Source of the DNA: CAYGDP01 sp964348665
GTDB lineage: Bacteria; Verrucomicrobiota; Verrucomicrobiia; Palsa-1439; CAYGDP01
Direction: 5' to 3'
Assembly (NCBI GenBank): GCA_964348665.1
Contig: CAYGDP010000027.1
Span: 1 to 47,622 of the forward strand
Length of the DNA stretch: 47,622 bases
Below, piece by piece: positions 16,724-25,623 of this stretch. Position numbers and translations under genes: made by a program. The notes beneath the pieces were generated by a model. The model did not search any database. It saw only the letters and a list, made by a program, of their open reading frames with translations, and had not been told where the DNA came from. Each line of letters begins with the position of its first letter. Positions within the stretch are counted from its first letter, which is position 1.

Positions 16724-18175
16724 ATGAATTGCCAATGTCATTTGCAACAACCGGGGCCGGGCGTGACGCGCCGGTGGTTTTTACGCGAGTGCGGCGTGGG
16801 CGTCGGCAAAATCGCTCTGGCGACTTTGTTGACCGACGCATTTGCGCCCCACCTGTTTAGTGAGACGGCGAAAGCGAAACCGCTCGCGCCGAAACAGCCG
16901 CATTTTCCCGCCAAGGCCAAGCGCGTGATTCATCTTTTCATGGCGGGCGCGCCGAGTCAGTTGGATTTGTTCGATTACAAGCCGAAGCTGGTAGAACTGG
17001 AAGGCAAACCGCTTCCAAAGTCGGTGATTGGCGATCAGCGTTACGCGTTTATCCGACAGGACGCAGGCGTGCTGGCGCCCCGTTACAAATTCGCCAAGCA
17101 CGGCCAGAGTGGCGCGGAACTTTCGGAAATGCTGCCGCATCTCACAAAAGTCGTGGACGACATTTGCATCATCAAATCCTGCCGCACCGACCAATTCAAC
17201 CACGCTCCGGCACAGATTTTTTTCAATACGGGTTTTTCGCAGCCAGGACGACCGAGTCTCGGCTCGTGGGCGATCTACGGTCTGGGTGCGGAGACGGAAG
17301 AGTTGCCCGCTTTTGTCGTCATGTCCACCGGCAGCGGCATCAGCGGCGGCGCGGCGAATTGGTCGAGCGGGTTCATGCCATCCATTTACAGTGGCGTGCG
17401 GTTGCGCGGTCAGGGCGACCCGATTCTTAATGTGAGCAATCCGCCGGGGGTGGACGCCAAGCTTCAACGCGACACGCTCGACTTGGTCGGCGCCCTTAAC
17501 CGAAAACATCTGGCGAGCGAAGGCGACCCGGAAATCGCCACGCGAATCGAGAATTACGAAATGGCCTATCGTTTGCAAACCAGCGCGCCGGAGCTGATGA
17601 ACCTGAAAGAAGAGAGCAAGGAAACGCTCGACCTCTACGGTTGCGATCCCGACAAGCCGTCGTTCGCGCGAGCCTGTTTGTTGGCACGGCGAATGATTGA
17701 GCGGGGCGTCCGGTTCGTGAACATCTACAACGAGGGATGGGACGCGCACTCGGATGTATCTGGTAACTTGCGGGATAATTGCGGCAAAACCGATCGCGCC
17801 AGCGCCGCGCTGGTGCAGGACTTGAAACAACGCGGATTACTGGACGACACGCTCGTGATTTGGGGTGGCGAATTTGGTCGCACGCCGATGGTCGAGACGA
17901 ATGTCCAGCTCGGCCGATCGCTCGGGCGTGATCATCATCCACAGGCGTTTACGATGTGGATGGCAGGGGGCGGAATCAAACGCGGTCTCCAATATGGAAC
18001 CACCGACGAGCTTGGATTTCATGTTGCCGATAATCCGGTCCACATTCACGATCTTCAGGCGACGATCCTGCATCTGCTCGGGTTCGACCACGAGCGCCTC
18101 ATCTATCACCACGCCGGCCGCGATTATCGGCTGACCGATGTGCATGGCAAGGTGATCAGGGAACTACTTGCGTGA
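16724..18175 (+). CDS. DUF1501 protein with Tat-like signal
   Basis: 483 residues. The N-terminus has TRRWFLRECGVGVG, a twin-arginine-like signal, after a short Cys-containing leader. The DUF1501 core is intact: VIHLFMAGAPSQLDLFDYKP, GWDAHSDVSGN, WGGEFGRTP...GRDHHPQAF and HDLQATILHLLGFDHERL...RLTDVHGKVI. It overlaps the next PSCyt gene by 4 bp (GTGA). It is the likely partner of the PSCyt protein ending at 14506, from which the methyltransferase block separates it. A promoter candidate directly upstream would start a new operon. Confidence 0.92.
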   Translation: MNCQCHLQQPGPGVTRRWFLRECGVGVGKIALATLLTDAFAPHLFSETAKAKPLAPKQPHFPAKAKRVIHLFMAGAPSQLDLFDYKPKLVELEGKPLPKSVIGDQRYAFIRQDAGVLAPRYKFAKHGQSGAELSEMLPHLTKVVDDICIIKSCRTDQFNHAPAQIFFNTGFSQPGRPSLGSWAIYGLGAETEELPAFVVMSTGSGISGGAANWSSGFMPSIYSGVRLRGQGDPILNVSNPPGVDAKLQRDTLDLVGALNRKHLASEGDPEIATRIENYEMAYRLQTSAPELMNLKEESKETLDLYGCDPDKPSFARACLLARRMIERGVRFVNIYNEGWDAHSDVSGNLRDNCGKTDRASAALVQDLKQRGLLDDTLVIWGGEFGRTPMVETNVQLGRSLGRDHHPQAFTMWMAGGGIKRGLQYGTTDELGFHVADNPVHIHDLQATILHLLGFDHERLIYHHAGRDYRLTDVHGKVIRELLA

Positions 18176-21100
18176 AAAAACTTCAAGCGTCAAACTTCAA
18201 ACTTCAGGGAAGCGTCAAACTTCAAAAAGCCCTTTTCGCGATCTGGGGCTTGAAGCTTGGAGTTTTTCTGGTGCTTGGGGTTTGGAGTTTGGAGTTTTCG
18301 GCGTCTGCCGCCGAGCCGGCTACGCAGCAGGTTGAATTTTTTGAGAAACACGTTCGCCCCACCTTGGTGGAGAGTTGTTACAAGTGCCACGGGGCGGAAA
18401 AGCAAAAGGGCGGGTTGCGGCTGGATTCGCGCGAGGCGATTCTGAAAGGCGGCGACGAAGGGCCGGTCATTATTCCGGGGGATCCCGATAAAAGCAGGCT
18501 TATCCAAGCCGTTCGCCACGAGATCGAAGCGAAGATGCCGAAGAGCAACAAGGGCGCGGAAAAACTTTCTCCCGCAAAAATCGAGGCGCTTTCACGTTGG
18601 GTCAAAGAAGGCGCGGCTTGGCCAACCGAACGAGGAGCGAAAAGCGAGGAGCGAGGGGGGAAACAACACTGGGCATGGACGCCCGTAACGAAACCGCAAA
18701 TTCCAGCGGTGAAAAACAAGCGTTGGACACAGAACGAGATTGATTCGTTCGTGCTGGCGAAACTCGAATCGAAGAAGATGTCGCCCTCGAAACCCGCCGA
18801 CCGACGGGCGCTGATTCGGCGGGCGTATTTCGACATCATCGGGTTGCCGCCAACGTTTGAGGAAGCCGAGGCGTTCTTCGTCGACAAATCTCCTGATGCG
18901 TTTACGAAGGTGGTGGATCGCTTGCTTGCTTCCCCGAGGTTTGGCGAGCGCTGGGGACGTTACTGGTTGGATCTCGCGCGCTATTCGGACACGAAGGGTT
19001 ATGTCTTCGAGGAAGAACGACGCTACCCGTACTCCTACACCTATCGCGATTGGGTCATTCAAGCGTTGAACGATGATTTGCCCTACGACAAATTCCTCCT
19101 CTATCAAATCGCTGCAGATAAAGTGGTCAAGGCCGATGATCCCAGCCCGCTTGCCGCGATGGGTTTTCTCACGGTGGGTCGTCGTTTTCTCAATAATCAG
19201 CCGGACATCATTGATGATCGGATTGATGTATTGGCTCGCGGAACGATGGGATTGACCGTTGGCTGCGCGCGTTGTCACGACCACAAATACGATCCGATCC
19301 CGACGCGTGATTATTATTCTCTCTACGGTATCTTTGCCAGTTCGACGGAGCCAAAAGACCTGCCCTTGCTCGGCGAACCGAAGCGCACGGAAGCGTATCT
19401 GGCATTCGAGCGCGAGTTGCAGAAACGCGAGGCGGCAGCGCAGCAATTCAAGGAAAAACGGCACAAAGAACTGGTCGCCGAGCTTCGCAAGCCGGAATCC
19501 ATCGCGGCGTACCTGATGGCGTGGCGCGACGCGCGCGGCAAAAGCGAGGATGAAATCAAGGCGATCCTCAAAGACCGCGACCTCAATCGATTCATGTTCG
19601 GTCGCTGGAAAAAATACCTTAGCGAAACAACGACTGCTGCGCACGCCGTCTTTGGGCCATGGCACGAGTTTGCGGCGATTTCTGATGAGGAGTTTACCGC
19701 AAAAACGCCTGCGATCGCCGCCCGCGTCGCTGCCAATTCCGACCTCAAGCGCCCGCTCAATACGTTGGTCGCAGCCGTTTTCATCGGCGCACCGCCAGCC
19801 ACGGTCCGGGAAGCTGCCCAACGCTATGGCAAACTTCTCGGTGCACTGACCGGTGAGGAGCGGAAAAAGTATTTCGATATCATTGATGACAAGGGCAATG
19901 TCGTCACCGTTTTCCCACAGGGCGGACGGTCGAGCGACGACGAGGAGGCCGTGTCACAAGCGCTTGTAGCCAACGATGCACCGTTGGCCGTAAAGGTTGA
20001 GGAGGTGGATAAACTGTTCCGGCGCGACGACGGCGCGAAGTTGCGCGATCTCGTGAAAAAAGTCGAGGAATGGAAGGCGACTTCGCCCGCCGCTCCGCCG
20101 CGCGCGATGGTGCTTCAAGATTTGCCGCAACAGGTCAGTCAGCGAGTCTTCAAACGCGGGAATCCCTCCAATTTGGGCGACCCTGTGCCTCCACGTTTTC
20201 TGGAGGTGTTGTCGAAAGGGGACCGACCGGAATTTTCGAATGGCAGCGGGCGTCTCGATCTCGCGCAGGCCATTGCCAGCCGCGACAATCCGCTCACCAC
20301 ACGCGTCGCGGTCAATCGTCTCTGGCTGCATCTCTTTGGCGCGGGCCTCGTGCGCACCCCAAGCGATTTCGGCACGCGCGCGGACCCACCCTCACACCCC
20401 GATCTGCTCGATTGGCTCGCTTCGCGATTGATGGAAGAGGGTTGGTCGCAGAAAAAGTTGATTAGGCTCATCATGCTTTCGGCAACGTATCAGCAGGCCA
20501 GCGATGAGAACCCGAAGTATCAAAAGACCGACCCGGATAATTTTTTGATTTGGAAACAGAATCGGCGGCGGCTTGATTTTGAGGCCATGCGCGATTCCTT
20601 CCTGGCCGTGTCGGGCAAGCTCGACCTCGCGATGGGAGGCGCTGGTGTGGATTTGGAGAAGAAGCCATTTACGGGTCGCCGCTCGGTGTATGGATACATC
20701 GAACGACAAAATCTGCCAGCGATGTTTCGCACGTTTGACTTCGCCACTCCCGATGCACACAGTCCCCAGCGATTCATCACGACCGTGCCGCAACAGGCGC
20801 TTTTTATGATGAACAGTCCGTTTGTCGTCGAGCAAGCGCGTGGCGTTGCCGCGAAGTCCAAAGCTCAAAGTCCAAAGCTCAAAGTCGAGGAATTTTATCG
20901 ACTAATTCTTGCGCGCTCACCGTCGAAAGACGAACTGAATCCCGCTCTCGATTTCATCAATTCCGCCACAGCTCCACCACTTCAGAACTCCAATACTTCA
21001 CCCTCCGTCTGGCACTATGGCTACGGTTACTTTGATGCCGACGCCAAGAAAGTTGATTTTACTCCTCTGCCTCATTTCACAGGAGAAGGGTGGCAGGGTG

Positions 21101-21594
21101 GCCCGACGCTTCCGGATAACAAACTCGGCTGGGTTTTACTGACGGCCGAGGGTGGTCATCCGGGTAACGACACGCGGCATGCGGCGATTCGCCGGTGGAT
21201 CGCGCCGGAAGATTTAATTGTGGACGTAAAAGGAAAGTTCGAACAACCCAGCCCCCAAGGTGACGGCATTCGAGGTTATGTGGTTTCCAGTCGCGCAGGA
21301 GAACTGGCCCGCTGGACAATTGCGCCAGCGAAAGCGGCGGACACAACCGTCGCGCGCATCGAAGTCAAGAAAGGCGACTCGATTGATTTCATCGTGGATT
21401 TTAATGGAGCGCTCGGGTACGACAATTTTCTCTGGGAATTTCGCGTGAAAGACATCCGCAATCCTGCTAATCCCAATCCGACCCGCTGGAATGCGAAGGC
21501 GGACTTTACCGGCGCTCCTCCGGCATCACTTACCCCTTGGGAAAAACTCGCCCAAGTGCTATTGTTGTCCAACGAGTTCGTGTTTGAGGATTAG
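18172..21594 (+). CDS. PSCyt1/DUF1549/DUF1553 secreted heme-type protein with C-terminal beta-sandwich insert
   Basis: 1140 residues from a GTG coupled to the previous stop. The first 47 residues form a signal peptide: a Lys/Gln/Ser-rich n-region and an LFAIWGLKLGVFLVLGVW core, both encoded by arms of a low-complexity inverted repeat, with a likely cut at SAA|AEP. PSCyt1 has CYKCH at 69-73; DUF1549 has CARCH near 365. A charged, probably coiled segment (about 400-480) follows, then DUF1553 (RDNPLTTRVAVNRLWLHLFG). Near the end a module of about 150 residues (WHYGYGYFDADAKKVDFTPLP ... GYDNFLWEF) is inserted before the terminal LLLSNEFVFED. It looks like a carbohydrate-binding-type beta sandwich and is absent from the paralogues. 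DUF1501 follows after 9 bp. Confidence 0.92.
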   Translation: MKKLQASNFKLQGSVKLQKALFAIWGLKLGVFLVLGVWSLEFSASAAEPATQQVEFFEKHVRPTLVESCYKCHGAEKQKGGLRLDSREAILKGGDEGPVIIPGDPDKSRLIQAVRHEIEAKMPKSNKGAEKLSPAKIEALSRWVKEGAAWPTERGAKSEERGGKQHWAWTPVTKPQIPAVKNKRWTQNEIDSFVLAKLESKKMSPSKPADRRALIRRAYFDIIGLPPTFEEAEAFFVDKSPDAFTKVVDRLLASPRFGERWGRYWLDLARYSDTKGYVFEEERRYPYSYTYRDWVIQALNDDLPYDKFLLYQIAADKVVKADDPSPLAAMGFLTVGRRFLNNQPDIIDDRIDVLARGTMGLTVGCARCHDHKYDPIPTRDYYSLYGIFASSTEPKDLPLLGEPKRTEAYLAFERELQKREAAAQQFKEKRHKELVAELRKPESIAAYLMAWRDARGKSEDEIKAILKDRDLNRFMFGRWKKYLSETTTAAHAVFGPWHEFAAISDEEFTAKTPAIAARVAANSDLKRPLNTLVAAVFIGAPPATVREAAQRYGKLLGALTGEERKKYFDIIDDKGNVVTVFPQGGRSSDDEEAVSQALVANDAPLAVKVEEVDKLFRRDDGAKLRDLVKKVEEWKATSPAAPPRAMVLQDLPQQVSQRVFKRGNPSNLGDPVPPRFLEVLSKGDRPEFSNGSGRLDLAQAIASRDNPLTTRVAVNRLWLHLFGAGLVRTPSDFGTRADPPSHPDLLDWLASRLMEEGWSQKKLIRLIMLSATYQQASDENPKYQKTDPDNFLIWKQNRRRLDFEAMRDSFLAVSGKLDLAMGGAGVDLEKKPFTGRRSVYGYIERQNLPAMFRTFDFATPDAHSPQRFITTVPQQALFMMNSPFVVEQARGVAAKSKAQSPKLKVEEFYRLILARSPSKDELNPALDFINSATAPPLQNSNTSPSVWHYGYGYFDADAKKVDFTPLPHFTGEGWQGGPTLPDNKLGWVLLTAEGGHPGNDTRHAAIRRWIAPEDLIVDVKGKFEQPSPQGDGIRGYVVSSRAGELARWTIAPAKAADTTVARIEVKKGDSIDFIVDFNGALGYDNFLWEFRVKDIRNPANPNPTRWNAKADFTGAPPASLTPWEKLAQVLLLSNEFVFED
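18179..18301. repeat. Inverted low-complexity repeat encoding a signal peptide
   Basis: The left arm (18179-18233) is built of CAAACTT/CAAGCGT-type units. The right arm (about 18245-18301) is built of complementary GCTTGAAG, TTGGAGTTT units. Together they could form a long imperfect hairpin immediately after the start codon. The left arm encodes the positively charged n-region and the right arm the hydrophobic core of the signal peptide. Confidence 0.75.
18627..18660. repeat. Low-complexity GAGCGAA repeat inside a coding sequence
   Basis: Imperfect units GAGGAGC/GAAAAGC encode an ERGAKSEERGG linker between PSCyt1 and DUF1549. This is the same protein position that carries different repeats in two paralogues (399-437 and 5141-5170). 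Confidence 0.65.
20854..20889. repeat. Low-complexity GTCCAAAGCTCAAA repeat inside a coding sequence
   Basis: About two and a half copies of a 14-bp unit AGTCCAAAGCTCAA encode AKSKAQSPKLKVEE in the C-terminal part of the PSCyt protein. The position is equivalent to the repeat at 2901-2974 in the first paralogue. Confidence 0.7.
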
Positions 21595-21603
21595 CAGGTA
21601 ATT

Positions 21604-23061
21604 ATGAACCACCACAAATCCCAACTCGAAGACGCGTTCCTAACCCGGCGGGATTTTCTAGGCCGCTGCGGGATGGGGTTTGGCGCGATGGCGCTTGCCG
21701 ATTTGATGGGGCAAATCGGGTTCACCGCCACGCCGAATGACATCAACCCGCTCGCGCCCAGGAAACCCCATTTCGCTCCGAAAGCGAAACATGTCATTCA
21801 TATTTTCCTCAATGGCGGCGCGTCGCACGTGGATACTTTTGACCCGAAGCCCGAGTTAACACGGCTCCATGGTAAGCAGTTGCCGACGGCGAACCTGCCA
21901 ACCGAGCGCAAGACGGGCGCGGCATTCGGATCGCCGTTCAAATTCAAGAAATACGGCAAGAGCGGGATCGAGGTGAGCGAGCTATTCGCGAAGACGGCGG
22001 AGAACATTGACGACATCTGCGTGATTCGCTCCATGCAGGCCGATGTGCCAAATCACGAGCCGTCGTTGTTGCTGATGAACTGCGGCGAGGCGAGATTGAT
22101 TCGGCCGAGCATGGGATCGTGGCTGCTTTACGGGCTGGGTACGGAAAACCAAAATCTGCCTGGATTTATATCCATGTGCCCGGGCGGGTATCCCATCCAG
22201 GAATCGCAGAACTGGCAGTCGGCGTTTTTGCCGGGAATTTATCAGGGCACGTACATAGATTCGCAGCATAAAGCGGTCGAGAAACTCATCGAGAACATCA
22301 AGAGCACGACGACGAACGAAAAAGAACAACGCCAGCAACTCGATTTGCTTCACAAACTCAACGAGGAACACGCTCGCAAACGTCAGAAGGAAGCGCAACT
22401 GGAAGCGCGCATCCAGTCGTTCGAACTGGCGTTCCGGATGCAAACCGAGGCGGCGGAAGTCTTCGACGTGATGAAAGAACCCGAAGATATCCGAAACATG
22501 TACGGCATCAAAGCCGACGGCGGTCCGACCCAGGCTCGACAAATCCTTATCGCACGACGGCTGATCGAGCGCGGCGTGCGTTTCGTGCAGGTCTGGCATG
22601 GTCAAGGCCAGCCGTGGGACAACCACGATGATCTCGAATCAGGACACCGCAATCTGGCGGGACAGATTGACCAAGCGATTAGCGCGCTCATCAAAGATTT
22701 GAAGCAGCGCGGGTTGCTCTCCGAAACACTCATCATCATCGGCGGCGAATTTGGCCGTACGCCGACCGTCGAGCTTCCTCAGCCGGGCGCCAACGCGGGA
22801 AAAATCAATGGACGCGATCACAATCATTATGGATTCACGACATTGCTGATCGGAGGCGGTGCGCGAGGCGGATACGTTCACGGTGCGACTGACGAATTCG
22901 GTTTTAAATCCGTGAAAGACGTGGTTCACGTTCACGATCTTCACGCCACGATGCTTCACCTGCTCGGATTCGACCACGAAAAATTCACCTACCGCTACGC
23001 CGGGCGAGATTTTCGGCTGACGGATGTGCATGGTCGGGTCGTAAAAGAGTTGATTGAATAA
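21604..23061 (+). CDS. DUF1501 protein with Tat-like signal
   Basis: 485 residues. TRRDFLGRCGMGFGAMALADLMG is a clear twin-arginine-type signal. DUF1501 landmarks follow: VIHIFLNGGASHVDTFDPKP, PWDNHDDLESG, IIGGEFGRTP...GRDHNHYGFT and HDLHATMLHLLGFDHEKF...RLTDVHGRVV. A charged, Gln/Glu/Arg-rich helix at about 225-275 is longer than in the paralogues. It starts 9 bp after the PSCyt stop and ends the run of alternating pairs. Confidence 0.93.
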   Translation: MNHHKSQLEDAFLTRRDFLGRCGMGFGAMALADLMGQIGFTATPNDINPLAPRKPHFAPKAKHVIHIFLNGGASHVDTFDPKPELTRLHGKQLPTANLPTERKTGAAFGSPFKFKKYGKSGIEVSELFAKTAENIDDICVIRSMQADVPNHEPSLLLMNCGEARLIRPSMGSWLLYGLGTENQNLPGFISMCPGGYPIQESQNWQSAFLPGIYQGTYIDSQHKAVEKLIENIKSTTTNEKEQRQQLDLLHKLNEEHARKRQKEAQLEARIQSFELAFRMQTEAAEVFDVMKEPEDIRNMYGIKADGGPTQARQILIARRLIERGVRFVQVWHGQGQPWDNHDDLESGHRNLAGQIDQAISALIKDLKQRGLLSETLIIIGGEFGRTPTVELPQPGANAGKINGRDHNHYGFTTLLIGGGARGGYVHGATDEFGFKSVKDVVHVHDLHATMLHLLGFDHEKFTYRYAGRDFRLTDVHGRVVKELIE

Positions 23062-23153
23062 TCCGGATGGGAGAGGTGTTTCCCGAGTCAAAGTCGTGTT
23101 AATTTTCCTCTCCAACTAACAGGAGCTTTAGGATTCCATTTTTGTGAACAGGT

Positions 23154-23173
23154 GTTAGACGTTTCGGTCTAAC
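23154..23173 (+). promoter_or_regulatory. Perfect hairpin in the 5' leader of the DUF1592-type gene
   Basis: GTTAGAC (23154-23160) and GTCTAAC (23167-23173) pair perfectly around a 6-nt loop, ending 7 nt before the ATG at 23181. No separate Shine-Dalgarno sequence lies between hairpin and start, so folding could limit ribosome access. A second, longer-range pairing of GGAGAGG (about 23072) with CCTCTCC (about 23107) is possible upstream in the same 119-bp gap. A transcription terminator is less likely because no T-run follows. Confidence 0.5.
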
Positions 23174-23180
23174 TTCTGAA

Positions 23181-25595
23181 ATGCGACGAATCCTGATCCT
23201 TGGTTTGGTCCTGCCCCTGGCAGTGTTGGCGGTGCCGCCGGCGAAGACTGTGCCGAAGCCGCAGCCGTTCGAGAAAGTTGGCGTGGCGTTTGTGCAGAAA
23301 CATTGTGTTGAGTGTCATGGCGATGACACGCAGAAGAAGGATATTCGGCTGGATATTTTCCGCGACGAAAAGTCGGTGTTGAAAGCGCGCGCGACTTGGG
23401 AAGCAGTTTTCAGCAAGGTCATCAATGGCGAGATGCCGCCTTCCAAAAAACCTCGGCCCGCCGTGGAGGAGCGCGACGCGTTTCTGGCGTCCCTGGAAGC
23501 GGTTTTCGACCGCGCGGACCGCGCGGCACCACCCGATCCCGGCCGTGTTGTGGCTCGGCGGCTCAACCGAACTGAATACAATAATACAGTGCGCGACCTC
23601 ATCGGCGTGGATTTTCTTCCGGCTGAGGATTTTCCGAGCGACGACATTGGATACGGCTTTGACAATATCGGTGATGTCCTGACACTTTCGCCGACATTAA
23701 TGGAGCGATATTTGGCGGCTGCGGAGCAGATTTCTCAACGTGCCATCGTTACGGAGGACACTCGTAAACCGCCTATCAATCGGATCGAGTCAAAATTTCT
23801 CGCGCCGCGGCTTCCAGAAGGGTCGCAAGTAATTTTTCGACCAATAACGCCGCACAAAAAAAATCCGGTGGAAGTCGGTCCGCTCGTGGCTAGCCCAAAA
23901 CTGTTGCCGGGCGAAGATTATAACGTCCGGACAAAAATCTACACGGAATATAATGGCAAAACGCGTCCACGCGTGGCGCTTCTGGCAAGCGGCAAGAACC
24001 TGAAAACAGTCTCGCCTGACGTGGAAACAGCAAAGTTGGCGGGAGACGTCGCGGCGTTGCGGCCATTTATGATTTTGAAAACAGAAGAGGTGGTCGCACG
24101 CAACGAAGCAGATCGTCAGTACGTTACAGTTCGGGTTCCTCTGGGAACGGAACGATTGGCCGTGGCGGTTTATAAGCAGCCGACAGGCGAGTCGCCGCCA
24201 ACGGTTTATGTCAAATACATCGCCATCGAAGGCCCGCTCGACACTCGCCCTTCGTTTCACCGAAAGCTCGCGCAGTTTGCGACTGATAAAACGCCGCAAG
24301 AACGGGCTCGATTGTTCCTCGATTGGTTCGCCTCGCGCGCATATCGGCGATCGGCCACAAAAGACGAAGTTGAACGTCTGGCAAAGTTCGTGGACAACGC
24401 GATGGCTCGCGGCGAGAAATGGGAGGATGGGATTCGTCTGGCAATTCAGGCAGCACTGGTGTCGCCAAAGTTTCTGTTCCGTTTGGAGACGCTGGATCCG
24501 GCTGCGGCGGGACGGGGCAGGACGCAACCGATTGATGAGAATGCACTGGCATCACGGTTGTCGTATTTTCTCTGGGCGAGCATGCCGGACGACGAATTAT
24601 TGGAGTTGGCCAAGCAAAAAAAATTGGGCGTCAATCTCGACGCACAAGTGCGTCGGATGCTGAAAGATCCCAAGGCGGTTGCGTTGGTGGATAGTTTCGC
24701 GCTACAATGGTTGCAGTTGCGCCGGCTGGAAACCTTCCGGCTCGACCGCAAACTCTTTCCCACGTTCACCAAATCGTTGCGCGAAGCGATGCTACAGGAG
24801 ACGCAGCTTTTTGTCCGGGAAATTTTCCAAGAAGACCGGAGCGTGATGGAGTTGATAGACGCGGATTTCACTTATCTGAACGAGGCATTGGCGGGGTTGT
24901 ATGGGATTAAAGACACGCGGGGCAATCCGTTTGGGTCCAATCCTTCAGCGGCCGAGAGCGGCCAGCCAATCCGAGGCGAGCAACTTGTCCGCGTCGCATT
25001 GAAGGATTCAGCCCGGGGTGGCTTGCTTACACAAGCGAGCATTCTATCCGCAACCTCCAATCCAACCCGCACATCCCCCGTCAAACGTGGTCGCTGGGTG
25101 CTGGACCAAATCCTTGGTCAACCGCCTCCGCCACCCGCGCCAAATGTACCGCCGTTGGCGGAAGACGCGAAGGCGATCAACTCCGGATCGTTGCGCGCGC
25201 GGATGGAGCGGCATCGCGCCGACCCGAGTTGCGCGAGTTGCCACGAGCGGATGGACGCGATCGGGTTTGCGCTGGAGAATTTTGACGCCAGCGGAGCGTG
25301 GCGGACCAAGGACGGCGAGTTTCCTATCGATGCCAGCGGCGTGCTACCGGACGGCTCGAAATTCAACGGCCCTGGGGAATTGAAAGCCATGCTTCGGCAG
25401 AAACAAAACCTCTTCGTCCGTTGTCTAACAGAAAAGATGATGATTTATGCTTTGGGGCGCGGACTGGAAGTGTATGACCGTCGCCCAGTCCATCAGATCA
25501 TCGAAGCGATGGCGCGCGACAATTACAAATTTTCGACGCTGGTCGTCGAGATCGTGAAGAGCGAACCTTTCCGCTTGCGGAGAGGAAAAGAGTAG
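23181..25595 (+). CDS. DUF1587/DUF1595/DUF1592/DUF1588/DUF1585 planctomycete-type cytochrome-like protein
   Basis: 804 residues. A signal peptide (1-18) precedes a PSCyt1-like CVECH at 42-46. In order follow DUF1587 (RRLNRTEYNNTVRDLIGVD), DUF1595 (FLDWFASRAYRRSATKDEV), DUF1592 (ENALASRLSYFLWASMPDDEL), DUF1588 (RGGLLTQASILSATSNPTRTS) and a second CxxCH (CASCHERMDAIGF, about 682), then DUF1585 (LFVRCLTEKMMIYALGRGLE). This is the standard full architecture of the PSD-type family. It is followed by a DUF1552 gene after 28 bp, the usual partner. The two form a parallel version of the PSCyt-DUF1501 pairs. Heme attachment at the CxxCH sites is expected from the motif; substrate unknown. Confidence 0.95.
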   Translation: MRRILILGLVLPLAVLAVPPAKTVPKPQPFEKVGVAFVQKHCVECHGDDTQKKDIRLDIFRDEKSVLKARATWEAVFSKVINGEMPPSKKPRPAVEERDAFLASLEAVFDRADRAAPPDPGRVVARRLNRTEYNNTVRDLIGVDFLPAEDFPSDDIGYGFDNIGDVLTLSPTLMERYLAAAEQISQRAIVTEDTRKPPINRIESKFLAPRLPEGSQVIFRPITPHKKNPVEVGPLVASPKLLPGEDYNVRTKIYTEYNGKTRPRVALLASGKNLKTVSPDVETAKLAGDVAALRPFMILKTEEVVARNEADRQYVTVRVPLGTERLAVAVYKQPTGESPPTVYVKYIAIEGPLDTRPSFHRKLAQFATDKTPQERARLFLDWFASRAYRRSATKDEVERLAKFVDNAMARGEKWEDGIRLAIQAALVSPKFLFRLETLDPAAAGRGRTQPIDENALASRLSYFLWASMPDDELLELAKQKKLGVNLDAQVRRMLKDPKAVALVDSFALQWLQLRRLETFRLDRKLFPTFTKSLREAMLQETQLFVREIFQEDRSVMELIDADFTYLNEALAGLYGIKDTRGNPFGSNPSAAESGQPIRGEQLVRVALKDSARGGLLTQASILSATSNPTRTSPVKRGRWVLDQILGQPPPPPAPNVPPLAEDAKAINSGSLRARMERHRADPSCASCHERMDAIGFALENFDASGAWRTKDGEFPIDASGVLPDGSKFNGPGELKAMLRQKQNLFVRCLTEKMMIYALGRGLEVYDRRPVHQIIEAMARDNYKFSTLVVEIVKSEPFRLRRGKE

Positions 25596-25623
25596 AGTAC
25601 GTTTCTTTGATTCGGAGGTAGCC

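Noticed and set aside
16781..19821. Long minus-strand frames (349 codons at 16781-17830 and 409 codons at 18592-19821)
   Set aside because: They lie opposite well-conserved DUF1501 and PSCyt genes and encode no recognisable domain. They are explained by GC-rich codon bias.
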